This document shows, one piece after another, positions 1 through 12,700 of a DNA stretch of 64,000 nucleotides. Source of the stretch: Sthenelais limicola (Eukaryota > Annelida > Polychaeta > Phyllodocida > Sigalionidae). The translations under genes were made by a program, and so were the position numbers. The stretch spans positions 56,510,773 to 56,574,772 of the forward strand of contig OW804095.1 of assembly GCA_942159475.1 (NCBI GenBank), written 5' to 3'. The first letter of the stretch is position 1. Every line of letters starts with the position of its first letter. The notes under the pieces are model-generated. The model was not told the origin of the DNA and searched no databases. It worked only from the letters and a program-made list of their open reading frames with translations.

Positions 1-18
1 ACCAAACCGGGTCTAAAA

Positions 19-151
19 GCACTAATACCCGAGGTTTTGGATGGTCTAAGTGGTTTGTTGCCTGGTGGACAATTCGAGGGGCGTTAGCCCCGAGAATTGT
101 CGACCAGGCAACAGACCACTCAGACCATCCAAAACCTCGGGTATTAATGCT
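19..151. repeat. Foldback hairpin (MITE-like), 133 bp
   Basis: Two arms of about 60 bases are near-perfect reverse complements around a centre near base 84. The left arm reads through ACCCGAGGTTTTGGATGG and the right arm through CCATCCAAAACCTCGGGT. There is no coding potential. It lies in an intron of the SLC3-like gene just upstream of the first visible exon. It is probably a small non-autonomous DNA transposon. The family is not recognised. Confidence 0.8.
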
Positions 152-521
152 ATATTAGGAGTCAAGTGCAACGTTTTCCAAACAATTAGGGGGTTATGAT
201 CGTTAGCGTTGAGTGAATGAAACAACTAAAGAAAAATAAACAATTGATGGCATAATTTTACTGGATTAATGTCTATAAAGACAATATAAAATCAATAGGT
301 TAGAGGTACTTTAGATTTTGCCCTGACTTCGAATTCCCGAAACATCACAAAAAAAACTGATAAGCAAATCTAAATGAGGCTAACAGTAGATTTATGTAAA
401 AACGTACACATTTAATATCTAAATCATAGGCAATAATGTATTGTTTAAAATATGAATATGGAATTTATAAATTTATGTAGCTGATGTAAATTTATAATCC
501 TTTCCAATTATTTGAACGCAG
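152..521. other. Intron sequence, nothing recognised
   Basis: AT-rich intron ahead of the first visible SLC3-like exon, ending in the acceptor TTTGAACGCAG at 511-521. I see no other gene, RNA or repeat in it. Confidence 0.6.
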
Positions 522-707
522 GTGTCTTTGGGAAACTGGATTATATTGAAGATATCGGTGTTGATACAATTGCTCTTAGTCCTATATATGTGAGTGATTA
601 TGACACTGGCGACTTGGGCTATGACGTCACTAACCACAGCGCTATAGATGACAGGTTGGGATCAATGGATGACCTGAAAGCATTGGTGACTGAAGTTCAC
701 AAAAGAG
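522..707 (+). CDS. SLC3-like exon: early barrel (beta2 region)
   Basis: Encodes KLDYIEDIGVDTIALSPIY and then GDLGYDVTNHSAIDDRLGSM, the conserved amylase segment after the first barrel strand. It starts in codon phase after an upstream base outside the window, and ends with one base of a Gly codon at donor GGTATT (707/708). Confidence 0.88.
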
Positions 708-3700
708 GTATTTTACTCAAATAGTAGCCGTTTAAGATAAATGTGTACAGATATAAAAGAAGTGAACTTCTCCGTTAACAAATATAATTTAGTTCCTAAA
801 GCTAAAATAAACAATGTTCATTTGCCTTTGCAGATGGCAGACTGATTTTTAACTATGTAACTACACATCCTTAATCCTACAATACACCTTTTTCTATATT
901 CAAAGGAATGAAATTGATAGTTGACTTCATACCGAATCACACAAGTAAAAAGCACATGTGGTTTGATGAAAGTCGAAAAAATAGAAGCACAAACAATCCC
1001 TATTGGAACTTCTTTGTGTGGGCTGACTGTACGCAGGAGGAATCACCTAACAACTGGGTATCTATCGTATCTGTGATGTGTTACAGAAAAATGAGTCACA
1101 AGTCGCAAAAAATGATATTTTTCAAATGTTTCCATTTTGGGGATTCTTGGAACGGCTAGTAGCATGAATAAAAGGACCAATTCTCAAGAATGTATATCAA
1201 ATATAATATCCTTGCATCTCTAACGTCATCCTATATGTTTCATAATATATAATGCTCTGCTTATATGTCCATATAAATTCTCGGGGAGAGTTGCCACGCT
1301 GACACCCCCTTGTGTTTTCCACTTGTTTTTTACTCTGTTCTTCTCCTCACACGGTTACACACCTGATTGACTGTTTTCCCAGTATATTTAGCTACTTTAC
1401 TAGTTATATAGAAACACTTATTAGATGTCCTGATGTTTACCATCATTAGGATCGGCTTGATATCATCTTTTCAAATAGGATTAAATCTCTAAATCCATTT
1501 TTTGCGACGTGGGACTCATTTTTCTGTTTGCCCAACAAACTAACTCTTTACTCGTTCTTCTGGGTAAACTGAGAACAATAGTTACAAATAGTAACACATC
1601 TTCGAACAAGTCACTCGAACGAATGGCACAAGGCACTGCCAATTATTGCTTCCTTTTATACCGTTCTAGGTGTCAGTCTATGGAAATTCATCGTGGACTT
1701 GGGACCCGATTCGTGGTCAGTGCTACTTTCATAATTTCCTCAGCGATGAACCTGAACTTAATCTTCGGAGCTCGGGTGTTTTGAATGAACTGGATGTAAG
1801 TAAATATCTGTTTCTCTTTCCATAACTACGAATTAGGCCTTAAGATCAGGATGATAAAATAATGATTTTCCTTTGATTATCTATTGTATGTGCATTGATG
1901 GGAAGATAACCTATTCCTCCCTGACTGCCTGACAGCTCTGGCGTCATCAGTATCAATTAAATATGAATCTACAGATATTTTACTGGGGGGGGGGGGGGGG
2001 GGGGGGCGTTTCATATATATATAAGTAACGCAGCGCGCGTTATAGGACGACAGTCGTTACCAAATAAAAAACGACATATTTTAACATAGCGCGCGCTAAG
2101 GGCCAAAATTGACGTCACCTAACGTTGCGTTACTATAACGAACGTGCGTTAAACTTATCGCTATCTGACCCATAATTGCGCTACCATAACAAACGCGCGC
2201 TGCGTTACTTATGAAACGCCCCCTGATCTGGAAACATGCAGAGTTGGCATGACCACACACTATTGTTTCGAACATAGACCGCAGTGTTGAAAGTTGTGAG
2301 TAGTATATGGAAATTTGTTTTTGCTGCAGGAACCAAGGAAATTTACTGCTTGGAGTTAATTCTGTGATATGATTAGAAATATATTCTGTTTTTCCTGCAA
2401 ATCTCTATCAGCCCCCCCCCAATGTATCCTATAGTGGGTACATTTCTACTGCTGGCCCCTTTAGTGAAATTACTTTTGGAACTTCAAGAAAAACTTCCAA
2501 TAAACAGGAATGCAACAATACCAGTGTTATTCCTTGAGGGGATATAAACGGCTCAAAAGGCTAATCCATGTTCGGATCTTCTGTACCGTAAAGCCCTGTT
2601 CACTACAATCACTTATTTTAGAAAGCGAATGTGATAGATTTGAACCACTGTTATATATATATACAGGTGTATACAGTTCAAATCCTCGTAGAATAGATTA
2701 ATTATACTGTTAAATCAGTCAGGGTCATCATGCATGGGGGACGGGCTTAGGGTGAAACAGGCTGACCATCTCCTTACGTATAGTACCGCCTAGGACCTGC
2801 ATTTATGTGTCAAGCCTGTGGGCGCTGGTCATCTGCATAACCTGGATTCACTCAAAATTAACTTATGCATCACTACTCGATTGTGTTGGGTTTAGGTTGA
2901 CAAAATTAATGCTGGTTACACAACTTATTGTCATATCTGTCGTTACCAAATACTATCGCAATATACATGTACAAGATCCAAGTTATTTTAATCCAATTTT
3001 ACCATAGGATATCCTGCGCTTTTGGCTCACTGAAGGTCAAGTGGATGGTTTCCGCATAAGATCAGCGTCATTTTTGTTCGAAGATGGAGACTTGAAGAAC
3101 GAGCCTGTTATTACTGACTGTACTATTGTAAGTGTCATACGGCGTTACATTTTAATCATTAACCTCCTTGCAACCAGATTGGCGCATTTCATACCTTTTC
3201 ATGCTTTCTGATTACTTCAGCATCGTAATATTTCGTTTTCATTATTGAACAGCTGCCTAATTGATGTTGTTCTTATGCTTATGGCCTCAATTTAGGTCAA
3301 CATCGTGACATGTTAGGCAGGGTATTCCCTATGTAATTTAGGGACTGCCCTACATATTTGCCTCTTTTATTCTGAGCTCTCCTTTCATAGAGAGTCTGTT
3401 TTAGGATTTAGAACGTGTCCCAAAAGAACCTAAATGCGGCAATCTTCATTTCTATAAAATGCAGATTTCATAGTATAGTCCTAATAAATTCGTTTTTGAT
3501 TTTGTTGGGAGGGCACCTTAAATTTTATTCATAACATAAATAGTTTAGTTGTTTAATTGTTTATCAAATAACCTTTAAATCTATTTTGCAGCCATCAAGC
3601 TACTCTTGCTTGAACCACATATACACAAGAAATCAGGAGGAAAACGTCGTATTGGTGGTGAGATGGAGAAAGCTGATGGACCTATACTCTTCAGAAAACT

Positions 3701-6700
3701 ACAGGTTTGACTATAGTTACACAGTCATACTGTTCGTTTATTTGTTTAAACGGTTTAAATTCTGCAATAACAGTATACGCTGCTGGAGAGTTATTTTCTG
3801 GTAAAGGAGAAATGCAGGCCCAAAATGGAGATTATTAATCTTTTTATTATCTGCCTATGGTTGTTATATATATAGGTTAACTAAGGAGTCGGTTTCAATA
3901 TTCTAAGTGACTGAAACCAACGAGTTAGTTAACAAATTTATTATACATATTTATTATTATTTATTATACATGTTTTTAATCATATAGAAAAAAAATCGAG
4001 ACATAAATTTGAATTTACCGGTAATCTTAGTAAAAAAAACCAAATTGGTTGCCATGACAACCCCACGTAAACCACTAGTGAAATACGCACTATGCGTAAA
4101 TCACTCTAGATACGTTGTTTTCAGAGCAATGCGTGTATAATAAAATGACCTGAAGAGGCAAGTATAGAAATAACTTATCAAGGCAGTGTTCCTCTCTTGT
4201 TCAGAATCCTAATGGTTGAAAGTTCCGATCCTATCAACGAAACAATAGCCTTCTATTCCGGAAATCTGTTGAATGGGGCTCATCTCCCAATCAACGCAGA
4301 ATTCTCCAAATTGGAAGCAGGGCAGTGTGACGGTCGATGCGTTCGACAAATGGCTGATGAGTGGTTGAATGTCATGCCTTCGGGCGCCACTGCTAATTGG
4401 CAGGTAAATGCCCAGTTTCTCAAAGGATTTTGCTTTGCTGCAAAAGAACATGCTCCTTGTGTAGATTAGATTTGCTTTCCAGTATCAACATTTATACCTA
4501 GTTTACTTTTTAATTAAATGGCCAAACTGTAGCACCTTAAATTAATAGTGCTACTGCAGTCATGATGTCATATTTGTTACATGCAATTTCATATCATTCA
4601 TCAATGCAGATCTCATGTTCAGTTTTTCTCTACAGAGTTCTAATTCAGAATTTGGACGTTTAGCACCCGGCATAGATCAAACCTTCCAGAGTGCTGTTAC
4701 ACTTCTTAAGATGACACTTCCAGGCACTACCCTCAGTTACTATGGAGAGGAACTAGGAATGATGAACGGGAATGTCTCACTGACAACTGTGGACCCTGTT
4801 GGTCAGATAGATCCGGTAAAATATGAACACGTGTATCATATAATATATTGTCCGCCACTTTGAGTTATAAAACCCTTTTCTCAAAAGAATAAATCAAACC
4901 ATTGTATACCAGTATAAAGACTGACACGCACATTTGCATAGGGCTGAAATCCTTGGTTAATCTGATTCATAGTCTGCAGTGTGCTATAGTATCTAACACT
5001 GGAATTGATCTGTAATTTGTATGTATGCATAGATAATGGGTAATCACTTATATCACTGCTATGGCAGCTGACATGTATTCAATACATTACAGGCATTATC
5101 AAGAGATAGATTCCGAACCCCAATGCAATGGGATGACAGCCCTAATGCAGGCTTCACCAATTCAACTAGTTCACACCTCCCAATAAATGGAGATTATACC
5201 CAAGTTAATGTTAAGGTAAGAATCTCAATTTACCCTTCATATCGTCATCGTCATCAACAACATCCCCGAATCATCATCAATCATCTCCTGCTCCTGCTCC
5301 AACTCAACATTATTATTGATAATTTTCCTGTATAAATGTTTCTTGCGTTTTGTCCTGTAGAGTTGGTTCCATACCATTGATGGAGGGGGGTGTTACTTTG
5401 TAGATAGTATACTTCCCTCCTGAGGATGGGAGCTGTTCCAAGGAGGGGGACCTTTTTTTAAATATTTACTAGAAAGCCAATCAGTAACAAAATTACGCAT
5501 TATCCACCATGGATGCTTTCAAGCAATGGCTCCTTTCTTAAAACACTAAAATACTCCAACATTCTATCTTCTCTTCAATAAAAGAGAGAAAAAACTTTCT
5601 TTCATGAACGACATTAATAGGCCTATAGTACATTCACTTACAATTACCTAACCAAGAACCTCCATAATAGATATACCAACATCGTTGGGTCATCCTTAAC
5701 ATGAGACATTCTACCTTTACACAATATTATCAATCTAGTTTGATATTTAGAACTTCCTTCCTACTAATACATTCATACAGACGTTGCCAGGGATTTTGTT
5801 GGTACCGGTATGTCTATTTTCTCACGAGTATGCACGAACGGGAGTCCACGATTTAATTGTATGCAACAGATTCTCGAAGGTTTGACAAATATACAAAAAA
5901 TTAATGATGTATACTAGCCTCATTGAGATTTGTATATAGCTGGAAATCTGACTATGGGATAAATAAAACCCTTCAATTGTCTTCATTCATTTGAGTCAAA
6001 TGTTCTGCACTGAACTGGCCAGAGGTATTACTAGCGAAGCAATTTGTGAATACTATAATACTCAATTAGAGGATATGGTATGCCCAATCAAAAATATGAA
6101 ATTGACTGAACTCGGAGTTTGACGCTGACACATAGTAATTTTTTGAAAGATTGTTTTGGTCATCCTCCACGCTATTGCGGACTAAGCACTCAACATGTTA
6201 GGGACATTTAGCAACCCCGACGCTAACGCTAACGCTAACGCTAACGCTAACGCTAACGCTAACGTAAACGTATCTTTTGTGAGGACTACGTCACCACTAG
6301 GTGTGCTATTCTTAGCTTGCTACCCAGCTAACACATCGACGTTTTAAAAACATTATGTAAATATTTGGGTAAACCTTTTGAAAATGTTCTGGGAAAATGA
6401 TAAAATAACATCTAAATGTTGACTCATAAAAACATTATAAAACATTTTGTGGTAATGTTATTAATCATTCTAAAAACATTTCTAAAATGTTTTAAAAAGC
6501 TAATAACTTATATCTTTAAAACATTTTGACAGCATTTTGGTAACATTAAATACCATAGTAATGTTTCGTCAATATGTTTTAAAAATATGAAAATGGTAGT
6601 TCACCAAAACATCATGAAATGTTTCTAAAACATTTCTAAATTGTTTTAAAAGTTAATCAAGTTATATCTTTAAAACATTTTGACAGCATTTTGGTAACAT

Positions 6701-9700
6701 TAAATAACATAGTAATGTTTCGTCAATATGTTTTAAAAATATGAAAATGGTAGTTCACCAAAACATCATGAAATATTTTCTGGTAATGTTATTAAACATT
6801 TTAAAATTGTTTTAAATTATTTATTACTATATTACAATATTATAATAATGTTTTTAGTTGTTTTCAGATTAGTTGTCATAGAATAGCGAGGTAATGTTAT
6901 TAAACATTCTAAAAATGTTTTCAGGTTTATTATTTATTATTACAACATTCTAAGAATGTTTTAGATGTTTTCAGAATACTTGTCAGTCATATTTTTAAAA
7001 CGTTGCGAAAATATAAAAGTTACACTTATCACACTTATGTAGGCAAATAAGAAGGAAACATTGAAATTCTTCTTTTAGATTATTTTATTATTTCTTTATT
7101 CGGGAAAAATAGAGAAAATTCAACGTTTGAATTTGGTGCATTCTGTGGACTTTCAGGCATTCCTTTTTGATGTTTTCTGCAATAAATAATAGAAATTGAG
7201 TCATTATTAACATGTATCACACTATGTTTTGTCCTTTCACTCATATGTAAGTCTCCTTCAACTTGAACTGTATGAAATAAGCTAAAATGACTTAGGGATA
7301 TTGTGACTAAAAATTAATTAATTACCCAATCGAGCAGTACAGCATGATAGGTATTTTAGTAATACACAATAAACAAACAGCTGGTGGCAATACTGTATGA
7401 GTCACACTACTAATTTTACATGTAGCGTTTAGTAAAGCATTCATTAAGTTTTTAAGTATACAATATAGGAATGAAAAATAATAATATCAGGGAGCGTAGT
7501 AAGGGCTTTGTACTAAATAACGAGTATATTTTGCTGTGGATGAGTACCAATGCTGGTGCACTCGTCCACACTTACGAGTACCAACACAGGGCAAATTAAA
7601 AGATTGTAAATTCTCACACAAGGTTCCATTGAAAATATAATCGAAAAGAGGCATTAAGGGCAAATGACTTCCTTGGGTTTTTTTTGTCTTATTACACTTC
7701 CTTTCCTTCTTTCCCTCTCACTCTCTCCCTCCCTCTCCCTTCCCCCTGCCACCTTCCCCGTCTGCCTACTCCTACAGCTCTCACCTCCCCCTCACACAAG
7801 ATTTAAAATAAATGCAAGGCCTGGAAAATGGGAATTTTGGTCGAAGAGCCTGGGAAAGTATTGTATGCCTGGAATCCTTTAAATATTTTTGAAAGTTCTG
7901 TTTCATACTGTACACTTTCCCCCTGACGCCCTCTCACTTTCACTGAGCGACTAACCAAGTATCAAACTCGATCCTCTATTATGCATTAAGATAAAGACTC
8001 TATCTTGTTTTTACTTCTACAATTGTATATATGTGGACAAGTGCTGATTGCTTGTGGACGAGTACCTCCATAAGTGCACTCATCCACAATACTAGTACTG
8101 ACTCAACTTGAGATGCTACCCAAAAAGTTCACACCGGGTTTCTTGGCCAAGAGGGAGGATGAGGATACTTTCGTATTCTTCTCCAAGGAGTGCCCCCTTT
8201 CCAACCACTATATGGTTAGGTTCAAAGTAGACTCCAAATGGTATAACTGCATTGAGCAGTACCTAGCGTACTCAAAGGCCACCATTGACGGCGATATCCA
8301 GAAAGCAGAAATGGTGCTACAGTTTGAGGATCCCGTCAGGTGCAAATTTGCACTTGGTGCATATGTATCTGACGACGTATGGGCGAAGTGGGAAGACATG
8401 AGAGAGGAAATACTACTGAAAGGGCTGAGAGCGAAGGTCAGATACAACAGATTCGTCGCTGACTACCTAGTCACGACGGGCCTCAAAACGATCGGTGAGG
8501 CCTCAGCGACCAAGTCTGACTGGGGGATAGGCCTAAGCCTCTACGACGACGAAGTTCTGAACCAGGAAAAGTGGTCTAAAAGTGGCAACTTACTGGGACA
8601 ATTGTGGATGAAGATCAGAAAAGAGCTTGTCAAGACAGAAGACGAAGACAAGGAAGAGGAAGGCAGCCCCGAAGCAGTTATGGAAGTAGCTGAAGGGGGA
8701 AGCTAAGAAAATGTATTGTTGATAAATTCTTGTTTACGATAGACCTATTTTTGTTTAAATAATGGAAGGTTCTAACATCAATTTTTATTCCCTAAATGTG
8801 AATGGCGCTGGTAATATCACCAAAAGAAAAGCCCTATTCAGGTTCCTTAATAAGAAAAGAAATTCAATATTTGCTTTGCAAGAAACGCACAGTGTATTCA
8901 AGAATGTTAAAATTTGGGCCAACCAATGGCAGGGCAAGGCTCACTTTGTGCACGGTCGTAGTAACGCGAGGGGAGTAGCAATTCTATTTTCAAAAGATCT
9001 AGACATAGAAATAGTGTGTAAAGGTGGTGACAACGACGGTAGAATCGCGTACACGGATGTAATATTAGACCAAAAAGAATATTCTATCTTTTCACTGTAC
9101 TTCCCAACCAAAGACATGTACAAAGACCAGGTTAGCATTTGTAAATCCTTAAGAAACATCCTGGAATCGAGAGCAGACAAATCACTAATACTAATGGGCG
9201 ATCTAAATCTAAATATTATCCCAGAAGAGGAATTTCTAAATCTTAGTGATAATCAACATGTAAAATACGATGGTCTTAGAGAAATGATGAAAACAATAGA
9301 TGACTTTGACTTATGTGACATAATAAGAGAAATGTCGGTGGATGGGACAAATATGAATACTTGGATAAGAGGTTCTCAGAGCTCGAGACTAGATTACTGT
9401 ATGATCAGCTCGCTTTTAAGAACAAGTGTAAGAAGTGTGGATAACGTTTTATGTGAACACTCCGACCATAACCTGATTTGCTTTACATTGAAATCCAACG
9501 AAGAGGTGAGAGGCCCAGGGGTATGGAAGTTCAGTAAATACCTATTAGGTAACGATGAATATGTTGAAATGATACAAGAAAAAATTGTGGAAGCTCTAAA
9601 TGTTGACGGTTTAAGCTGTGCAAGAGTAAAATGGGACTATGTAAAATATATTATTAGAATCGAAACAATGAGGTATACAAAACAAATAAGTAAGCAGAAA

Positions 9701-12700
9701 CGTATAAAGGAAAATCTATTTCGTGACAGGTTGAATGTGTTATTTCAAAAAGGGGTTCTCGATGAAGAAGAAAGCCGGGAAAGGGAAAATATTCAGGATG
9801 AATTAAGGGCTGTTCAATACGTAAAAGCTCAGGGCGCAATGGCCAGGAGCAGAGCCCAGTGGCTAATTGACGGGGAAAAACCCACTGCCTATTTCTTGAA
9901 TCTCGAAAAGCGAAATTATAAAAAAAAGACCATCTCGCAGCTAGAGGTAGACGGTGAAATTATCACTAGACCCAACGAAATTCTCAGAAAAAAAGTCGAA
10001 TTCTACAAAGACCTCTACAGTGAGAAAGATTCGAACCATTTAGACCACAATCCCTTTATGCATACGTATGTAGGCCCCGTTCTTAACCCTATTGATAAAG
10101 AAGCACTGAATAATAGCTTCACAAAGGTAGACATCAGGAAAGCTATTGACTCCTTTGCCGGAAATAAAGCGCCGGGTCCTGATGGATTGCCCACCGAATT
10201 TTATAAACATTTCTGGGCCACGCTCGAACCGTTATTCCAGGACGTCATGAATGAATGTTTTATGCAAGAAGAGTTATCTCAAGAAATGTATAGAGGTATA
10301 ATAACATTGATTCCCAAAAAAGACTGTAATTTGAATTTCATAGGTAGCTGGAGACCGATTACGCTCCTAAATACGGATTACAAAATAATCTCGAAGATGT
10401 TATGCTTGAAGTTGAAAAATTGTATTGATTCTGTGATTGATGAGGACCAGTATGGCTTTATCAAAGATCGCTTTATTGGATGTGCAGTCAGACGACTGGA
10501 AGATGTTACACAATATCTAGACAAAAATAAGAAGAAGGGGCTGTTTGTATCGCTTGATTTCAAAAAAGCATACGACTCAATATCATGGAAATACTTGTTT
10601 AAATGTCTGTGTGACTTGGGGGTAGGTAGCGACTTTTTGAGGTGGATTAGATGCCTTATGTTAGGATCCAAAGCTTGCATTACTAATAACGGGCACCTTT
10701 CTGAGTGGTTTGACGTTCGAAGGGGCGTTAAACAAGGCGACCCCATATCCTCATTACTCTTTATCATCGTGGTAGAAAGGTTAGCTTCAAGAATTCGTGC
10801 CGACCCAGAGTGTAGTGGTATTGTGTTTGGCGGCGTGGAAAATAAGATAATCCAATTCGCAGATGACATGACTATCATGGCCGAAAACGAGAGTTCACTC
10901 GCCAGAATGATGGGTATTATTAGCGAATTTAGTGAGGTATCTGGTCTAACTTTAAATGTAGGTAAAACCAGGGGCTTCAATATAGGAGAAATGATATTAA
11001 CCCAGCCAATTTGTCAAAACATTAACTGGACAAACTGCATGAAAATTTTGGGCATTCATCTGGTTTATCCTTACAACAAGCAGTTACAAAACTCTATCAA
11101 TTTCAAGTCAGCTTTTGAAAAAGCAAGTGTCGTTATTAAGCACTGGAGCAAAAGAGATATATCTATTAAAGGTAGAATCACTATCGTAAATGTATTAATA
11201 TTACCTCTATTCATGTACGTGGCTAGTTTAATAGTCATTGAGGAGAGTAAAATATGTGAAATCCACAAGCTAGTAAATGATTTTATATGGAGAAAGGGCA
11301 AATACAGGGTCGCACATTATTATCTAAATAGAGACATAGACGACGGCGGCCTAAAACTCCACGATATCCGTGCAAAGTTAATTACCACCAAACTAAAGTG
11401 GGTGCAGAGACTAATAAACAACCCGAAAGGGAAATGGTCAGCATTCGTAAAAGAAAACCTTGGCAAAAACGTTAGAAAGGTTTGTACATATAGACAAATC
11501 ATTAACGCCGAGTTTTCAGAATTCTACACGGAAGTGTTTAAAACCTGGAATAGATTCTATGGCTCTAAACAGCCGTCGAGTAAGAAGAGTGTCTTATGCG
11601 AGAAAATTTGGAACAACAGGTGGATAAAACTCGAACACGGTATAAGCAACGTCCAACTCTGGAAAAAAAAAAAAATCAGTAAAGTCGAGGACGTAATAAA
11701 CTATGGTAGAACTAAAAATAAGCAAGAGATCAAGAGCGATTTCAATATAAACATCAACTTCCTCGAAGAGTTGAGTTTAAAGGGGAAAATCCCAGCGAGT
11801 TGGCTGAAAATTGTTAACGAAGGTGAGGTTTCAAATTACAATGACGAGCTGTTATGTTTAATTGGTGGTGAAGAAATTGATATCTTAACTGCCCCGACCA
11901 AGCTAATATATGATGCGGTCAAAAAGTGTTTGTATTCCCAAAAAGAGAGAAATAAGGACTGGTATAGCAGGTTCTTAAATAAGGATATCGATATCACTAA
12001 CTTGGAATTTAAAAACTGGTATCAAGTCCCATTTCGTTGTACAAGAGATGTGAGGCTTCAATCGTTCCAATATCAGGTCATTAACAAGTTAATTGTGTGT
12101 AATGTTCACTTGTGCGACATGGATATCATTCCATCCAATCTGTGCAAATTCTGTGATTCTATCGATGATTTATTCCACTTTTTTATAGACTGCGAAAAGA
12201 CATGTTCCTTCTGGCACAATCTCAAAAACTGGGCTAACAATAATAAATGGCTAGATAGGGAAATTTCGAGTGATCTAAACGCCGTATTTATGATTCTTGG
12301 AATACCAAATACTGAAGAAAAATATAGGGTCTGGAATTATATCCTAATTTACGCCAGATTTTATATATATAAGACAAAGCTTTTTGGTGGAAATAATATT
12401 TGCTTCTTCGACTTCCTCAGGGAGTTAAAAAGAAAGCTAAGAACTATGCAGGACTGCTCGTATATAAGCAGCGCTCACAGAAAGGAGTGGAAAGCCTGGA
12501 TTAATTTATACAACAGTTTGTAATATTCCCTCTTAACACCGGGATGTACTCGATCGTGTAGGTCAAGCATGTAGAAGTTGGCTGATAATTCGCTTACAAA
12601 CATATCAGGTCACAAGCGGAACTCGACCAGAGGTTGTATATTATTCGCACTCATACTATAGAAGCATACGGTGGGACATGTCCAAATTATATAACCGCAA

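Larger units (their letters stand above)
708..5092. other. Small introns of the SLC3-like gene
   Basis: The gaps between the first eight exons are ordinary AT-rich introns of 198 to about 1200 bases. Apart from the dispersed repeat at 1382-1530 and the GC-tipped MITE at 2002-2223, I see no gene or RNA in them. Confidence 0.6.

Noticed and set aside
8074..8706. NADAR ORF as an independent host gene lying beside the LINE
   Set aside because: It lies inside the exact target-site duplication, and its first 13 codons if started at 8074 are pre-insertion flank.
10378..10980. 200-codon minus-strand open frame inside the LINE
   Set aside because: It lies antisense to the RT domain and mirrors its codons, with no independent features.
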